Of a stretch of 64,000 nucleotides of DNA, positions 51,269-61,214 are shown piece by piece. The notes under the pieces were generated by a model that saw only the letters and a program-made list of their open reading frames with translations, was not told the origin of the DNA and searched no databases. Source of the stretch: Sneathiella aquimaris. GTDB lineage: Bacteria > Pseudomonadota > Alphaproteobacteria > Sneathiellales > Sneathiellaceae. Where the stretch lies: assembly GCF_026409565.1 (NCBI RefSeq), contig NZ_CP112881.1:1659501-1723500 (forward strand), in the 5' to 3' direction. Positions within the stretch are counted from its first letter, which is position 1. Each line of letters begins with the position of its first letter. The position numbers and the translations under genes are program-made.

Positions 51269-51867
51269 GTGTAAATCCAGATCATGTCCGCATGGCAGAA
51301 GCGCTTCTTTTCGCGGCTAAGGCACCGTTAAGTGAAGTGGATATTGCCGCTCGTTTGCCTGAAGATGCCGATATCATGGGCGTATTGGAGGTTATTCAGC
51401 GGCACTATGAACATAAAGGATTTAACCTGGTAAAAGTTGCCGGGAAATGGACGTTCCTGACCGCTTCTGATTTGTCCTGGTTATTGCAGGATGAGAAAGA
51501 AAAAACCCGTAAATTAAGCCGGGCCGCGTTAGAAACGTTGGCCATTATTGCGTATCATCAACCGATTACAAGAAGTGAAATCGAAGAAATTCGGGGTGTT
51601 GGCCTTAGCCGCGGCGTAATGGATGTTTTGTTTGACGCAGGCTGGATCCGCCCGCGCGGGCGCCGCCGCACTCCGGGAAAACCGGTTACGTATGGTATTA
51701 CAGAAGAATTCCTGATCCATTTCGGTTTGGACGACATACGCGATCTGCCCGGCTTCGATGAGTTGCGGGCGGCTGGATTGCTCACGACAGAGCCTTCCGG
51801 GCTGTTTGACGACCTTGTGGGGGGAGAGAGCGAGCCCCGCCGTGACATTGAGGAAGAGGAGGATTAA
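51265..51867 (+). CDS. scpB: Segregation and condensation protein B
   Basis: A 200-aa protein with two winged-helix domains: MAEALLFAAKAPLSEVDIA near the N-terminus, ALETLAIIAYHQPITRSEIE and IRGVGLSRGVMDVLFDAGWI in the second, and GRRRTPGKPVTYGITEEFL. It dimerises and regulates the ScpA-Smc complex. Overlaps with scpA and, by four bases at its end, the convergent Nudix gene. Confidence 0.96.
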   Translation: MSVNPDHVRMAEALLFAAKAPLSEVDIAARLPEDADIMGVLEVIQRHYEHKGFNLVKVAGKWTFLTASDLSWLLQDEKEKTRKLSRAALETLAIIAYHQPITRSEIEEIRGVGLSRGVMDVLFDAGWIRPRGRRRTPGKPVTYGITEEFLIHFGLDDIRDLPGFDELRAAGLLTTEPSGLFDDLVGGESEPRRDIEEEED

Positions 51868-52271
51868 TCCACCGGGGTCGGGTTCAGAGTTTGCCGGGTT
51901 GCCTCGGTCAGTTGGTTCGGCAGGGCCGACAGGTCAAACCATTTAAGTTCCGCAATGGCTTCGGGTTCCTTGATCAGCGGGGTGCCCGCCTGTATGGATG
52001 CGTGGTAAACCGGGGCAAGCCAGTGTTCCCGGTTCTGTGTGTCGATAAATTCCACGAGATGAGCAAGGCCCCTTACTTCTATACGAAGGCCAAGTTCTTC
52101 TTTGATTTCACGGATCGTGGCCTGTTTGGTTGTCTCACCGAAATCAACCTTACCACCCGGAAATCCCCAAGAACCAGCTTCAGGATCCCGGCGCCGCTTA
52201 ACCAGAAGGACTTTCTTGTTTATATCCTGAATATAGGCACCGCAACCTACTCTGGGCTCGTTCTGCTGCAT
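51864..52271 (-). CDS. Nudix hydrolase
   Basis: A 135-aa protein with a complete Nudix box, GGKVDFGETTKQATIREIKE followed by ELG, residues about 39-61 (G-x5-E-x7-R-E-x-x-E-E). It hydrolyses a nucleoside diphosphate linked compound; WGFPGG before the box and LVKRRRD are general. Resembles MutT-like ADP-ribose or 8-oxo-dGTP class enzymes; substrate unknown. Leftward insertion into an otherwise rightward block. Confidence 0.92.
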   Translation of the reverse strand: MQQNEPRVGCGAYIQDINKKVLLVKRRRDPEAGSWGFPGGKVDFGETTKQATIREIKEELGLRIEVRGLAHLVEFIDTQNREHWLAPVYHASIQAGTPLIKEPEAIAELKWFDLSALPNQLTEATRQTLNPTPVD

Positions 52272-52477
52272 GCTGTATCTCCACTATTCTCCGAGCATAC
52301 GACCAATCTGTCCATTTCGTGACGATAGGGGTATCAGATGGATTGTGGCAATTCAAAAAGATTTTTTATCCTCCAACAGTGACGAATTGTCGCCTCTGCG
52401 ACTGATTATTATTTACAGAACGGGCCGGGGGGCTTATTCAGGGCTTATCATGAAACTGGTATAAGAGAGCGTATAGT

Positions 52478-54193
52478 TTGGCCTTAGCCGATCAGCCATA
52501 TAGTTTATCGTCTGATAAAGGGCGCCGTCTGCCGTGGGGCCGTTGGTCCAGTGCGGCCTTTTCCATGCTGGTTGCGGCTCTTGTCTCAATCCCTGTCGTG
52601 GTCATTTTTGGCTTCTTATTCGTACCTTTTGACGATATTTGGGGCCATTTGGCTTCGACGGTTCTTCCTGTTTATCTGATGAATACCGTCATTCTGGCCT
52701 TAGGTGTTGCGGTGCTGGTGTTAAGTATTGGCGTTTCGACAGCCTGGCTGGTGACCATGTATGATTTTCCGGCGCGAAAACTGTTCAGCTGGGCTCTGTT
52801 CCTCCCACTGGCAATGCCCGCCTATATTATCGCGTACACCTATACTGGAATGTTTGATTTTGCCGGTCCCGTTCAAAGCTTCATGCGCGACGTGTTTGAC
52901 TGGGGACGGCAGGATTACTGGTTTCCACCTGTCAGAAGTATTGGTGGGGCAATTCTTATGTTGGGGCTTGTTCTATACCCTTATGTGTATCTTGTCGCCC
53001 GCGCCGCGTTTCTGGAACAATCCATTTGTGCACTAGAAGTCGGGCGTACGTTGGGCAAAGGACCGATAGCTCTGTTCTTCAAAATCGCCTTGCCCCTTGC
53101 CCGGCCTGCCATCGTTACGGGGTTGGCGTTGGCATTGATGGAAACGCTGAGTGATTTTGGGACAGTTCAATATTTTGCGGTTGATACCTTTACCACCGGA
53201 ATATACCGCACCTGGCTTGGGATGGGCGAAGCACCGGCGGCGGCCCAACTGGCGGCAATGCTAATGGGCTTTGTCTTTTTGCTGGTTGTTCTGGAACGGG
53301 TAAATCGGGGAAAGAAAAAATACTTCCAAACAACAGGGCGGTATCAGGAAATACGCCGCAAGGGTTTAACCGGCGGAAAGCGGATAACGGCCTTCATTGT
53401 TTGTTTCATGCCGATCTTTTTCGGATTTCTGTTACCGTCAGGCTGGCTTCTCAATGCAAGCCTTTCTTTTCCGGAAAGCATTTTGAATTCGCATTTTCCT
53501 GTTTTGGCAGGAAGCAGTATTATTGTTGCTGCGCTGGCAAGTGTCGCCGCGCTTGTGATCTCTATGCTGCTTGTCTATTCAAAACGACAGGGCGGTCCGA
53601 AAAACACAACCTTCATAAAGACGCTGACCGTGCGCATCGCGGCTATGGGATATGCTATTCCCGGGCCTGTTCTGGCTGTTGGTATCCTGATCCCGTTTGG
53701 ATTTGCCGATAATGCCGTGGATGGTTTTTTCCGTAGTCAGTTCGGTATTTCCACTGGCCTGATTTTGAGTGGCACGCTCTTCGCGTTGATGTTTGCCTAT
53801 GTGGTCCGCTTCCTTGCTGTTTCCATGAATACGGTCGAATCCAGTGTTGAAAAGGTAACGCCGAACATGGACCGGGCAGCCCGGACAATGGGGGTTACCG
53901 GTTTACAGGCAATCTGGCGGGTACATGTTCCGATTATTTCTGGAAGCCTAATGACGGCTTTATTACTGGTTTTTGTGGATGTGATGAAGGAGCTGCCAGC
54001 AACCCTGATCATGCGTCCCTTCGGGTTTGAAACGTTGGCTGTCCGCGCGTATGAACTGGCATCGGATGAACGGTTGGCTGAAGCCGCTGGCCCGTCGCTC
54101 GCCATTGTTTTGGTGGGTGTCCTTCCTGTCATTATTTTAAGCCGGGCCATCAGTCGGTCGCGTCCCGGACAGGCCGCTGGGCTGGAAAGTTAA
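52478..54193 (+). CDS. fbpB: Iron(III) ABC transporter permease (FbpB-type, fused)
   Basis: A 571-aa membrane protein with two tandem permease halves. The EAA loops are FLEQSICALEVGRTLGKGPI (around residue 175) and ARTMGVTGLQAIWRVHVPII (around 470). About twelve helices are predicted. FbpB/AfuB proteins are fused dimers that import Fe(III) with FbpA and FbpC. TTG 52478 is the start; the next in-frame ATG lies inside the first helix. No binding protein (FbpA) gene is next to it. Confidence 0.88.
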   Translation: MALADQPYSLSSDKGRRLPWGRWSSAAFSMLVAALVSIPVVVIFGFLFVPFDDIWGHLASTVLPVYLMNTVILALGVAVLVLSIGVSTAWLVTMYDFPARKLFSWALFLPLAMPAYIIAYTYTGMFDFAGPVQSFMRDVFDWGRQDYWFPPVRSIGGAILMLGLVLYPYVYLVARAAFLEQSICALEVGRTLGKGPIALFFKIALPLARPAIVTGLALALMETLSDFGTVQYFAVDTFTTGIYRTWLGMGEAPAAAQLAAMLMGFVFLLVVLERVNRGKKKYFQTTGRYQEIRRKGLTGGKRITAFIVCFMPIFFGFLLPSGWLLNASLSFPESILNSHFPVLAGSSIIVAALASVAALVISMLLVYSKRQGGPKNTTFIKTLTVRIAAMGYAIPGPVLAVGILIPFGFADNAVDGFFRSQFGISTGLILSGTLFALMFAYVVRFLAVSMNTVESSVEKVTPNMDRAARTMGVTGLQAIWRVHVPIISGSLMTALLLVFVDVMKELPATLIMRPFGFETLAVRAYELASDERLAEAAGPSLAIVLVGVLPVIILSRAISRSRPGQAAGLES

Positions 54194-54204
54194 GGTCCTG
54201 ATTT

Positions 54205-55239
54205 ATGAGTAATCTGGTAATCGATAATCTGCAGCACTACAACAATCTGAACTTTTTCGTTCAGATCGAAAAACTTGAAGTGCGTGAAGGGGAAATCGTG
54301 TGTCTCTTGGGGCCTTCAGGGTGCGGTAAATCGACAACGCTACGGCTTGCCGCTGGATTGGAGAAACCGGATCAGGGAAATGTGTTTATCAATGGTACAC
54401 AGGTTGCGGGAGAGGGACTTTTTATTGGCGCCGAAGAGCGCCGGGTTGGACTGGTGTTTCAGGATTACGCCTTGTTTCCTCACCTGACTGTTCAGGACAA
54501 TGTGACTTTTGGTCTGGATGGCATGTCGGCGGCTTCCAAAAAAGCAATTGCCACCCGGATCCTTGAAAAACTGGCTCTTGCGGGATCGGCAGATGATTAC
54601 CCGCATACTCTTTCCGGCGGCGAGCAGCAGCGTGTAGCGCTTGCCCGGGCACTGGCACCCAATCCGAAAATCATCCTGATGGATGAGCCGTTTTCGGGCT
54701 TGGATGTCGTGCTTAGAAATTCTGTACGGGATGAAACGCTTGCATTGTTGAAAGAAAGCGGCGCATCGGTGATGCTTGTAACCCATGATCCGGAAGAAGC
54801 AATGAGAATGGCTGACCGGATCGTCCTGATGAAGAATGGGCGAATAGAACAACAGGGGACACCTGCTGAACTCTACAGTCAGCCAAATAGTGAATTCGTT
54901 GCGTCATTTCTTGGGGACGTAAACAAGGTTTCTGGTCAGGTTAAGGGAGAGGTTGTTCAAACGGGCCTCGGTGATATCCCGCTGGCTGAGGGGCAATCCC
55001 AGAAGGGAATTGTCAGTGTGTATGTTCGCCCTGAGGCAATTCGCCTTGGTCCTGTCACGGATACGGCGCATCCGTCGGCTGTGGTGGGGAGGATCCGAAA
55101 TCTGGGCCCGTTCAGCCTGATCGATCTGGAGTTGGACACAGGGCATTCTGTTGTCGCCCGTGCGGCCAGTATTTTGCGACCTGAAGAGGGGCAGCGATAT
55201 TCTATTTCTCTCGATCTGCGGCAGGTTTTTATTTTTTGA
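54205..55239 (+). CDS. fbpC: Iron(III) ABC transporter ATP-binding protein (FbpC-type)
   Basis: A 344-aa ATPase. Walker A GPSGCGKST (residues 37-45), Q-loop VFQDYALFPH, signature LSGGEQQRVALARAL, Walker B ILMDEPFSGLD, switch His VTHDPEEAM. The C-terminal TOBE-like regulatory part contains VSVYVRPEAIRLG. Gene distance to the permease is 11 bp. The pair powers ferric uptake, by family assignment. Confidence 0.93.
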   Translation: MSNLVIDNLQHYNNLNFFVQIEKLEVREGEIVCLLGPSGCGKSTTLRLAAGLEKPDQGNVFINGTQVAGEGLFIGAEERRVGLVFQDYALFPHLTVQDNVTFGLDGMSAASKKAIATRILEKLALAGSADDYPHTLSGGEQQRVALARALAPNPKIILMDEPFSGLDVVLRNSVRDETLALLKESGASVMLVTHDPEEAMRMADRIVLMKNGRIEQQGTPAELYSQPNSEFVASFLGDVNKVSGQVKGEVVQTGLGDIPLAEGQSQKGIVSVYVRPEAIRLGPVTDTAHPSAVVGRIRNLGPFSLIDLELDTGHSVVARAASILRPEEGQRYSISLDLRQVFIF

Positions 55240-55414
55240 TTTTAAAAGACGTCATTGATTGAAATCCTTTTCAAGGTCACTTTTTCAAATTAGGTATCGT
55301 ATATTCTTTCAATCGCCGCTATATAAGGGATAGGGAGAATGTTTCGCCAGATTAGGTGAACATTGGGAAATTTTTTATTTATGTCGTCTCAAGAATGAGA
55401 TCGGGAGTTACATT

Positions 55415-55639
55415 ATGAGTATTGGTCCTTGGCAAATTATTTTAATCCTTGTCATAGTGCTCATTATCTTTGGCGCTGGTAAGCTACCTCGTGTTGCAGG
55501 AGACCTGGCGAAAGGGATCAAGAATTTCAAAAGCGGAATGAGCGAAGACGAGTCCAAAGAGGAAGCCAAGAAAGAATTGGATTCGACTGAAAGCGCCAAA
55601 ACGGCTTCTGACGAGAAAGACAAGGCAGCACAAAGCTAA
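55415..55639 (+). CDS. tatA: Twin-arginine translocase subunit TatA
   Basis: A 74-aa protein: one membrane helix ([20 protein letters not shown]), the conserved FGAGKLP hinge and an amphipathic helix ([20 protein letters not shown]), then a charged tail. It polymerises to form the protein-conducting element for folded proteins. First gene of tatABC. Confidence 0.95.
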   Translation: MSIGPWQIILILVIVLIIFGAGKLPRVAGDLAKGIKNFKSGMSEDESKEEAKKELDSTESAKTASDEKDKAAQS

Positions 55640-55687
55640 GTGCGCGTATCTAACATTTTCAGACTTTTAAAGGCGAGATGGTGAGCC

Positions 55688-56101
55688 ATGTTTGATATTG
55701 GCTGGTCAGAGATGGTATTTGTGGTCGTCATTGCGGTGCTTGTTATTGGCCCCAAGGATTTGCCGCGCTCCATTGCGACCGTCGGAAAATATATCCGCAA
55801 AGCGCGCTCTCTTGCTCGTGATTTTCAGTCCGGTTTGGATGATTTAGCCAAAGAAACCGAATTGGACGAAATCAAGAAGGATATCCAGGGGAGTACCGAT
55901 TTCAACCTGAAAAAACAGGTTGAGGATGCGGTTAACCCCACCGGGAAGTTCGAAGAGATGTTCGATGACATTAAGCCTGAAATAAAGGATACGGAACCTT
56001 TAGAAACAAACGCGGCTCCTGAAACTCCTGCCGGAAACTCTATCGCAGGTGATATCAGTCTAGAAGACGCGCCTTCCTCTCCAGAAACAAAAGTTTCCTG
56101 A
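55688..56101 (+). CDS. tatB: Twin-arginine translocase subunit TatB
   Basis: A 137-aa protein with MFDIGWSEMVFVVVIAVLVI as membrane helix, GPKDLPR hinge (Glu/Gly-Pro typical of TatB) and an extended amphipathic helix to about residue 70, then an acidic disordered tail. It forms the receptor with TatC. Confidence 0.94.
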   Translation: MFDIGWSEMVFVVVIAVLVIGPKDLPRSIATVGKYIRKARSLARDFQSGLDDLAKETELDEIKKDIQGSTDFNLKKQVEDAVNPTGKFEEMFDDIKPEIKDTEPLETNAAPETPAGNSIAGDISLEDAPSSPETKVS

Positions 56102-56105
56102 AATT

Positions 56106-56981
56106 ATGCATTCAGAACAAGAAATTGAAGACAGCAAGGCTCCGTTAATGGAGCATATTGTCGAGTTTAGAAACCGCTTGGTCTACTCGGTTATTACACT
56201 GCTAGTTACCTTTATCCTGTGTTACATCGTCAGTGGTGAGCTGTTTTCATTTCTGGTCCGTCCGCTGGTTGAAGCGATGGGCGACGATATTGAAGGTCGG
56301 CGGATGATTTTTACCGGTCTTCACGAAGCGTTTTTTACCAATATCAAGATTGCCTTCTTCGTTGCTTTATTTGTTTCTTTTCCAATTATCGCGACCCAGA
56401 TCTGGGCGTTCGTGGCACCGGGCCTGTATAAAAACGAAAAGCGTGCTTTCCTGCCGTTTCTGGTTGTTACACCGATCCTGTTTTTTCTAGGTGGGGCGCT
56501 GGCCTATGAAATTGTTATGCCATTGGCCTGGAAATTCCTGCTCAGTTTTGAAACGAGTGGGGATGCGACGATGTATTCTCAGGCGTATGGGGCGCTTATT
56601 TCAGAATTTCCGACACTTCAGCAATATCTGCCTGTCCCGTCGGAGCCGATGGCACTACCAATTCAGGCGGAAACCCGGGTTAGCGAATATCTTAGCCTGT
56701 CCATGAAGTTGATCTTTGCGTTCGGCTTGTGTTTTCAGTTGCCCGTCTTGCTAACCCTGCTTGGCCGTGTCGGAATTGTCTCGTCAGCAGGCCTGAAAGC
56801 AAAGTTCAAATATGCGATCGTTTTCGCCTTTATAGCTGCTGCCGTCCTAACTCCGCCAGATCCATTGTCACAAATCACGTTGGCGATCCCGATCATTCTG
56901 CTTTACGCCTTGTCGATTTTAAGTGTTCGCATGGTGGAGAAAAAGCGGGCTCAGAATGAGGCAGAGGAAGACGACGACTAG
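56106..56981 (+). CDS. tatC: Twin-arginine translocase subunit TatC
   Basis: A 291-aa membrane protein with six helices. The cytoplasmic N-terminus has MEHIVEFRNRLVYS, and the first loop and helix pair contains FTGLHEAFFTNIKIAFFVAL, the Tat signal recognition region; FVAPGLYKNEKRAFLPF follows. The periplasmic loop between helices 3 and 4 is longer than in E. coli, as in other alphaproteobacteria. Last gene of tatABC. Confidence 0.96.
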   Translation: MHSEQEIEDSKAPLMEHIVEFRNRLVYSVITLLVTFILCYIVSGELFSFLVRPLVEAMGDDIEGRRMIFTGLHEAFFTNIKIAFFVALFVSFPIIATQIWAFVAPGLYKNEKRAFLPFLVVTPILFFLGGALAYEIVMPLAWKFLLSFETSGDATMYSQAYGALISEFPTLQQYLPVPSEPMALPIQAETRVSEYLSLSMKLIFAFGLCFQLPVLLTLLGRVGIVSSAGLKAKFKYAIVFAFIAAAVLTPPDPLSQITLAIPIILLYALSILSVRMVEKKRAQNEAEEDDD

Positions 56982-57129
56982 GCGCTCTCTGGCATTTCAG
57001 CAACATTTGTGTTCATACTAATAATTTTATATCAAACGGGTTTCTCGGCTCTGGACTGACAGGGCTGAGGCGCTTATACGTAAGTCTGAACCCTAATTTC
57101 CAATCAGTCCTGTTTCGAATGGCAAGAAG

Positions 57130-58398
57130 ATGCTTGATTTAAAATGGATTCGCGAAAACCCTGAGGCGCTTGATGCTGCCTTGAAACGTCGTAAAGCCGC
57201 CCCCCTTTCTGTTTCAATCCTTGCAATGGATGAAGAGCATCGTCAGTTGCAGACTAAATTGCAGACCAGTCAGGCCCGTCGTAATGAAGCGGCCAAGGAA
57301 ATCGGTAAGGCTAAAGCGGCAGGCGAAGACGCGGACGCAATCATTCGCGAAGTATCCGAGCTCAAAGCATCCGTTCAGGAAATGGAAGCGCAGGAGCGGG
57401 CGCTTGCTGAAAAAATCGAACTCGTTCTCGCAGGTATTCCCAATGTCATGAAAGAGGATGTGCCGGACGGCGAGGATGAAGCTGATAATGTGGAGCTCCG
57501 CAAGGTCGGAACAATTCCTTCTTTTGATTTCAAGCCGAAAGAGCATTACGAGCTGGGTGCTCAGTTGGGCATGATGGATTTCGAAACAGCAGCCAAACTG
57601 TCAGGCAGTCGCTTTGTTGTGACAAGCGGACATATTGCACGGCTGGAGCGCGCACTGGCTGCGTTCATGATCGACGTTCATACGTTGGAAAAAGGGTATT
57701 TGGAAGTATCACCGCCGACGATGGTGCGTGGACACGCTTTGTTTGGCACAGGGCAGCTGCCCAAGTTTGAAGAAGATCTGTATAAACTGGATAACGACAG
57801 TTATATGATCCCAACGGCGGAAGTGCCACTGACCAATCTTGTGCGGGAAAGTATCCTGAACGAAGCGGATTTGCCTAAACGTTTTGCGGCGCATACGCTG
57901 TGTTTCCGGTCTGAGGCGGGCTCAGCTGGCAAGGATACTGCGGGTATGTTGCGTCAACACCAATTTGCCAAAGTTGAGATGGTTTCTGTGACCACGCCAG
58001 AGAAATCAGACGAAGAACACGAACGAATGACTGCCTGTGCAGAAGATATTCTGAAACGTTTGGGTCTTGCATATCGCGTCGTTGTTTTATGCTCTGGAGA
58101 TACAGGATTTGGCGCCCGTAAAACCCATGATATTGAAGTGTGGCTTCCTGGGCAGGATACTTATCGTGAAATCTCCAGTGTATCGACTTGTGGTGATTTT
58201 CAGGCGCGTCGTATGAAAGCACGGTATCGTCCGGAAGGTGAAAAAGGAAACCGCTTTGTTCACACACTGAACGGATCCGGATTGGCGGTCGGTCGTACCC
58301 TGATCGCCGTGATGGAGAATTATCAGCAAGCGGATGGGTCCATCATTGTCCCTGAAGTTCTGCGTCCTTACATGGGCGGGCTTGAAGTAATCCGCTAA
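57130..58398 (+). CDS. serS: Seryl-tRNA synthetase
   Basis: A 422-aa class II synthetase. It has an N-terminal coiled coil (residues about 28-105) that binds the tRNA-Ser long variable arm, motif 2 [20 protein letters not shown] and motif 3 [20 protein letters not shown]. It charges both serine and selenocysteine tRNAs. It follows tatC, the normal alphaproteobacterial order. Confidence 0.97.
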   Translation: MLDLKWIRENPEALDAALKRRKAAPLSVSILAMDEEHRQLQTKLQTSQARRNEAAKEIGKAKAAGEDADAIIREVSELKASVQEMEAQERALAEKIELVLAGIPNVMKEDVPDGEDEADNVELRKVGTIPSFDFKPKEHYELGAQLGMMDFETAAKLSGSRFVVTSGHIARLERALAAFMIDVHTLEKGYLEVSPPTMVRGHALFGTGQLPKFEEDLYKLDNDSYMIPTAEVPLTNLVRESILNEADLPKRFAAHTLCFRSEAGSAGKDTAGMLRQHQFAKVEMVSVTTPEKSDEEHERMTACAEDILKRLGLAYRVVVLCSGDTGFGARKTHDIEVWLPGQDTYREISSVSTCGDFQARRMKARYRPEGEKGNRFVHTLNGSGLAVGRTLIAVMENYQQADGSIIVPEVLRPYMGGLEVIR

Positions 58399-58436
58399 AC
58401 AGACTTTGAAACAAACAAGAAAAAGAAGGTGATATT

Positions 58437-59192
58437 TTGCGTATATTATTGAGCAATGACGATGGCTTTTATGCTCCGGGAATGGATGTTCTAAAGAAGA
58501 TTGCCTATTCCCTGTCTGACGATGTTGTTATCGTCGCCCCTGCAAAAGAGCAAAGTGGGGCTTCCCGCTCGCTGACGCTGCATGATCCGCTGCGCCTGAC
58601 TAAATATTCCGAAACTGAATACGCGGTTGAAGGAACTCCGACGGATTGTGTCATGATGGCGCTCAATCATATTTTCCCCGACGATAAGCCAGATTTAATT
58701 CTGTCCGGTGTCAATCGCGGAGCCAATTTGGGGGAGGATGTCCTTTATTCAGGGACTGTTGCCGCCGCCAGTGAAGGGACGCTCTTGGGCGTTCCTGCAA
58801 TTGCGTTGAGCCAATGTATGGGGAATTCCGAAAAAATCCATTGGGAGACCGCAGAAAAACTCGCGCCGGCGATTATCAAGGATCTGCTGAAACTGGATTG
58901 GGGAAACGATGTTCTGATCAATATCAATTTCCCTGCTGTCGCTGCGAAGGAGGTTCAAGGCGTTCAGGTCACACGGCAAGGAAAACGGGATCTGACAAAT
59001 CTTCTTATCGACGCCCGGACGGATGCCCGTGGCCGCGATTATTACTGGCTGGGATACAGACCATCCCTGGGAAGCCCGTCCGAGGGTGAAGACCTTCAGG
59101 CCATTGAGCAGGGAAAAGTCTCGGTAACACCGCTTTGCCTGAACTTGACCAAAGATACATTGGTCTCTGCCCTGCAAAATGCTCTAGACTAG
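58437..59192 (+). CDS. surE: 5'/3'-nucleotidase SurE
   Basis: A 251-aa enzyme beginning at TTG 58437 (MRILLSNDDGFYAPGM), GAAGGTGAT upstream. The metal-binding DD of LSNDDG, S/N of EQSGASRSLT and SGVNRGANLGEDVLYSGTVA are family motifs. It dephosphorylates nucleoside monophosphates and survives with pcm in stationary phase. The pcm gene follows at 15 bp. Confidence 0.95.
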   Translation: MRILLSNDDGFYAPGMDVLKKIAYSLSDDVVIVAPAKEQSGASRSLTLHDPLRLTKYSETEYAVEGTPTDCVMMALNHIFPDDKPDLILSGVNRGANLGEDVLYSGTVAAASEGTLLGVPAIALSQCMGNSEKIHWETAEKLAPAIIKDLLKLDWGNDVLININFPAVAAKEVQGVQVTRQGKRDLTNLLIDARTDARGRDYYWLGYRPSLGSPSEGEDLQAIEQGKVSVTPLCLNLTKDTLVSALQNALD

Positions 59193-59207
59193 GTGGTATA
59201 AGGTCCT

Positions 59208-59855
59208 GTGAACAACAATGCTGCACAGAAAATTCGGCTGATTATGGAGCTTCGGCGCCAAGGGATTAGTGACACCAGTGTTTTGTCGGCAATTGAACGT
59301 GTGCCACGGGAAGAATTTATTCCAAAGACCTTTCGGGATCGGGCGTATGAGAATATCGCCCTTCCTATCCCGAGCGGCCAAACCATCAGCCAGCCCTTTA
59401 TTGTCGCCTACATGACCCAGATGCTTAAGCCCGATCCCAGACGAAAGGTGCTGGAGATTGGGACAGGTTCCGGGTATCAGGCCGCGGTGTTGTCTCATCT
59501 GTGCCGACGTGTTTATTCGCTGGAACGGTTTCGTTCCCTGCAGGTTGAGGCGGTTCGGTTGTTCGAACGGCTGAAACTGATGAACATTACCACCAAACTG
59601 GGGGATGGTTATAAAGGCTGGGTCGAGCAGGCACCCTTCGACCGGATCATTGTAACAGCCGCGGCGACTGAAATTCCGGCTTTGCTGGTAGATCAGTTAA
59701 ATGATGGAGGCATTATGATTTTACCGGTGGGGCCAGAGCCGTCCAGTCAGCAAATTGTCAAGCTGACAAAAGATGCAACCGGTAAGGTTTTGGAAGAAGA
59801 GTTGCTCGCGGTTAGATTCGTGCCGTTAGTTCAAGGGCTTGCTGTAGAAACTTAA
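59208..59855 (+). CDS. pcm: Protein-L-isoaspartate O-methyltransferase
   Basis: A 215-aa enzyme starting at GTG 59208 with AAGGTCCT upstream. It repairs isoaspartyl residues using SAM. VPREEFIPKTFRDRAYEN, IPSGQTISQPFIVAYM (catalytic Ser) and the SAM loop LEIGTGSGYQAAVLS are all present. It contrasts with the divergent copy at 25622, which lacks the TIS motif. Confidence 0.95.
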   Translation: MNNNAAQKIRLIMELRRQGISDTSVLSAIERVPREEFIPKTFRDRAYENIALPIPSGQTISQPFIVAYMTQMLKPDPRRKVLEIGTGSGYQAAVLSHLCRRVYSLERFRSLQVEAVRLFERLKLMNITTKLGDGYKGWVEQAPFDRIIVTAAATEIPALLVDQLNDGGIMILPVGPEPSSQQIVKLTKDATGKVLEEELLAVRFVPLVQGLAVET

Positions 59856-59924
59856 TATATTACAATATATTCTTTATACGTAATTTTGTTGCGATTCGTC
59901 TAAGATTCTCCTATATTACACCGT

Positions 59925-61214
59925 ATGATGGCACAAAAATTCAGTTTTGCATTAAGAATGACCGCCAGCGTTTTGCTGATTGCGGGGGCTTCTGGGTGTG
60001 TCTACGATCTGTATCTCCCGCCGGAGGGGAGCGCGCAAAAGAACGCGAAGTCGAGCTTTCAGGCACAGCGATCCGGGCAAATTCAGCCCGTCAGCAAAAC
60101 TTCCAATTACCCGAACGGATATTATAAAAAACTGGCCTATCAGCTGGTAACGGTTCAGCCGGGCGATACGCTGTCCAAGATCGCCTTACGATACGATATA
60201 CCAACCCCGTCGGTTATCGCGCTGAACAATAGTCAGCCGCCTTATTTAATCCGGGTTGGGCAAAAAATAAAGATCCCGTACTTCCGTATTCATCGGGTGC
60301 GGGGGGGAGAGACCCTATATGCTTTGTCAAAAGTCTACGACGTCTCAGTGGCGGAGCTGATCCATTTCAATCATTTGGAAAAACCCTACATCCTGCGCCC
60401 TGCCATGGCGCTAAGGGTCCCGGAAAGAGACAAAGGGGAGTTGCGGGTTGCGTCTGTTGACGCCAAAACCTGGCCAGTGACACGCGCTGCTTCTCATTAT
60501 GAAAAAGAAGAGATTGTTCTGGTGCGGCCGCAACCGCAAAAGACTAATAAGGATTTAAGCACCAAACAGGTTGTATCTGTGGTCCAGCCTCGTCAAACGA
60601 AGCCGGTACAGGAATATGCCAGCTTATCGGTGAACCCTGTTTCAACGGCCACTGCCGCAGAGTCTAAGCCCAAGCCAGTGTCATTGCCAGAGCCATTGCC
60701 AGAGCCATTGCCAGAGCCGGTGCCGGTTGTTAAATCCGAACCTGTTGAATTGGGCGGTACCGAGATTAAAAAATCTGAACTGCCGCCTCTTCCAAGAAGC
60801 CGCTACAGCATCAAACACCCCCCCAACAGATCAGGTAAGATCTTTATCTGGCCGGTCAAAGGGAAGTTGCTCTCAGGATATGGGCGGAAGAAAAACGGTT
60901 TGCATAACGACGGTATTAATATTCTTGTGGCCGATGGCACACCCGTTCGGGCCGCAGAGAACGGCATTGTTTCCTATGTCGGAAATGAAATGCGGTCCTT
61001 TGGTAATCTGATCCTGATTTCTCATGCGGATGGGTATGTTACGACTTACGGTCATACATCAGAAATACTGGTCAGCAAGGGGGATGTGGTGCGCAAGGGA
61101 GATGTGATCGCCCGCGCAGGTTCAACGGGTGATGTTGAGACAACACAGCTTCATTTTGAAATCCGCAAAGAAGGGACGGCATTAAATCCTGCCGTCCATC
61201 TTGCGTCACGGTAA
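59925..61214 (+). CDS. LysM and M23-domain lipoprotein (NlpD/EnvC-like)
   Basis: A 429-aa lipoprotein. The signal peptide ends in the lipobox LIAGASGC (Cys about 25). Two LysM repeats (LVTVQPGDTLSKIALRYDIP and HRVRGGETLYALSKVYDV) bind peptidoglycan. A Pro-rich linker with a three-fold LPEP repeat leads to an M23 domain (residues about 305-425): KGKLLSGYGRKKNGLHNDGI and TTQLHFEIRKEG. The first zinc site of LytM enzymes, GxHxGxD, reads GLHNDGIN, so His is kept but the following residues differ; the final HFE is HxH-like. NlpD-type activators are often catalytically dead, and the altered site suggests the same here. Confidence 0.9.
   Translation: MMAQKFSFALRMTASVLLIAGASGCVYDLYLPPEGSAQKNAKSSFQAQRSGQIQPVSKTSNYPNGYYKKLAYQLVTVQPGDTLSKIALRYDIPTPSVIALNNSQPPYLIRVGQKIKIPYFRIHRVRGGETLYALSKVYDVSVAELIHFNHLEKPYILRPAMALRVPERDKGELRVASVDAKTWPVTRAASHYEKEEIVLVRPQPQKTNKDLSTKQVVSVVQPRQTKPVQEYASLSVNPVSTATAAESKPKPVSLPEPLPEPLPEPVPVVKSEPVELGGTEIKKSELPPLPRSRYSIKHPPNRSGKIFIWPVKGKLLSGYGRKKNGLHNDGINILVADGTPVRAAENGIVSYVGNEMRSFGNLILISHADGYVTTYGHTSEILVSKGDVVRKGDVIARAGSTGDVETTQLHFEIRKEGTALNPAVHLASR
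60684..60719 (+). repeat. Three 12-bp units encoding LPEP repeats
   Basis: TTGCCAGAGCCA occurs twice and TTGCCAGAGCCG once, head to tail, in frame in the linker of the lipoprotein gene. Units may vary between strains. Confidence 0.8.
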
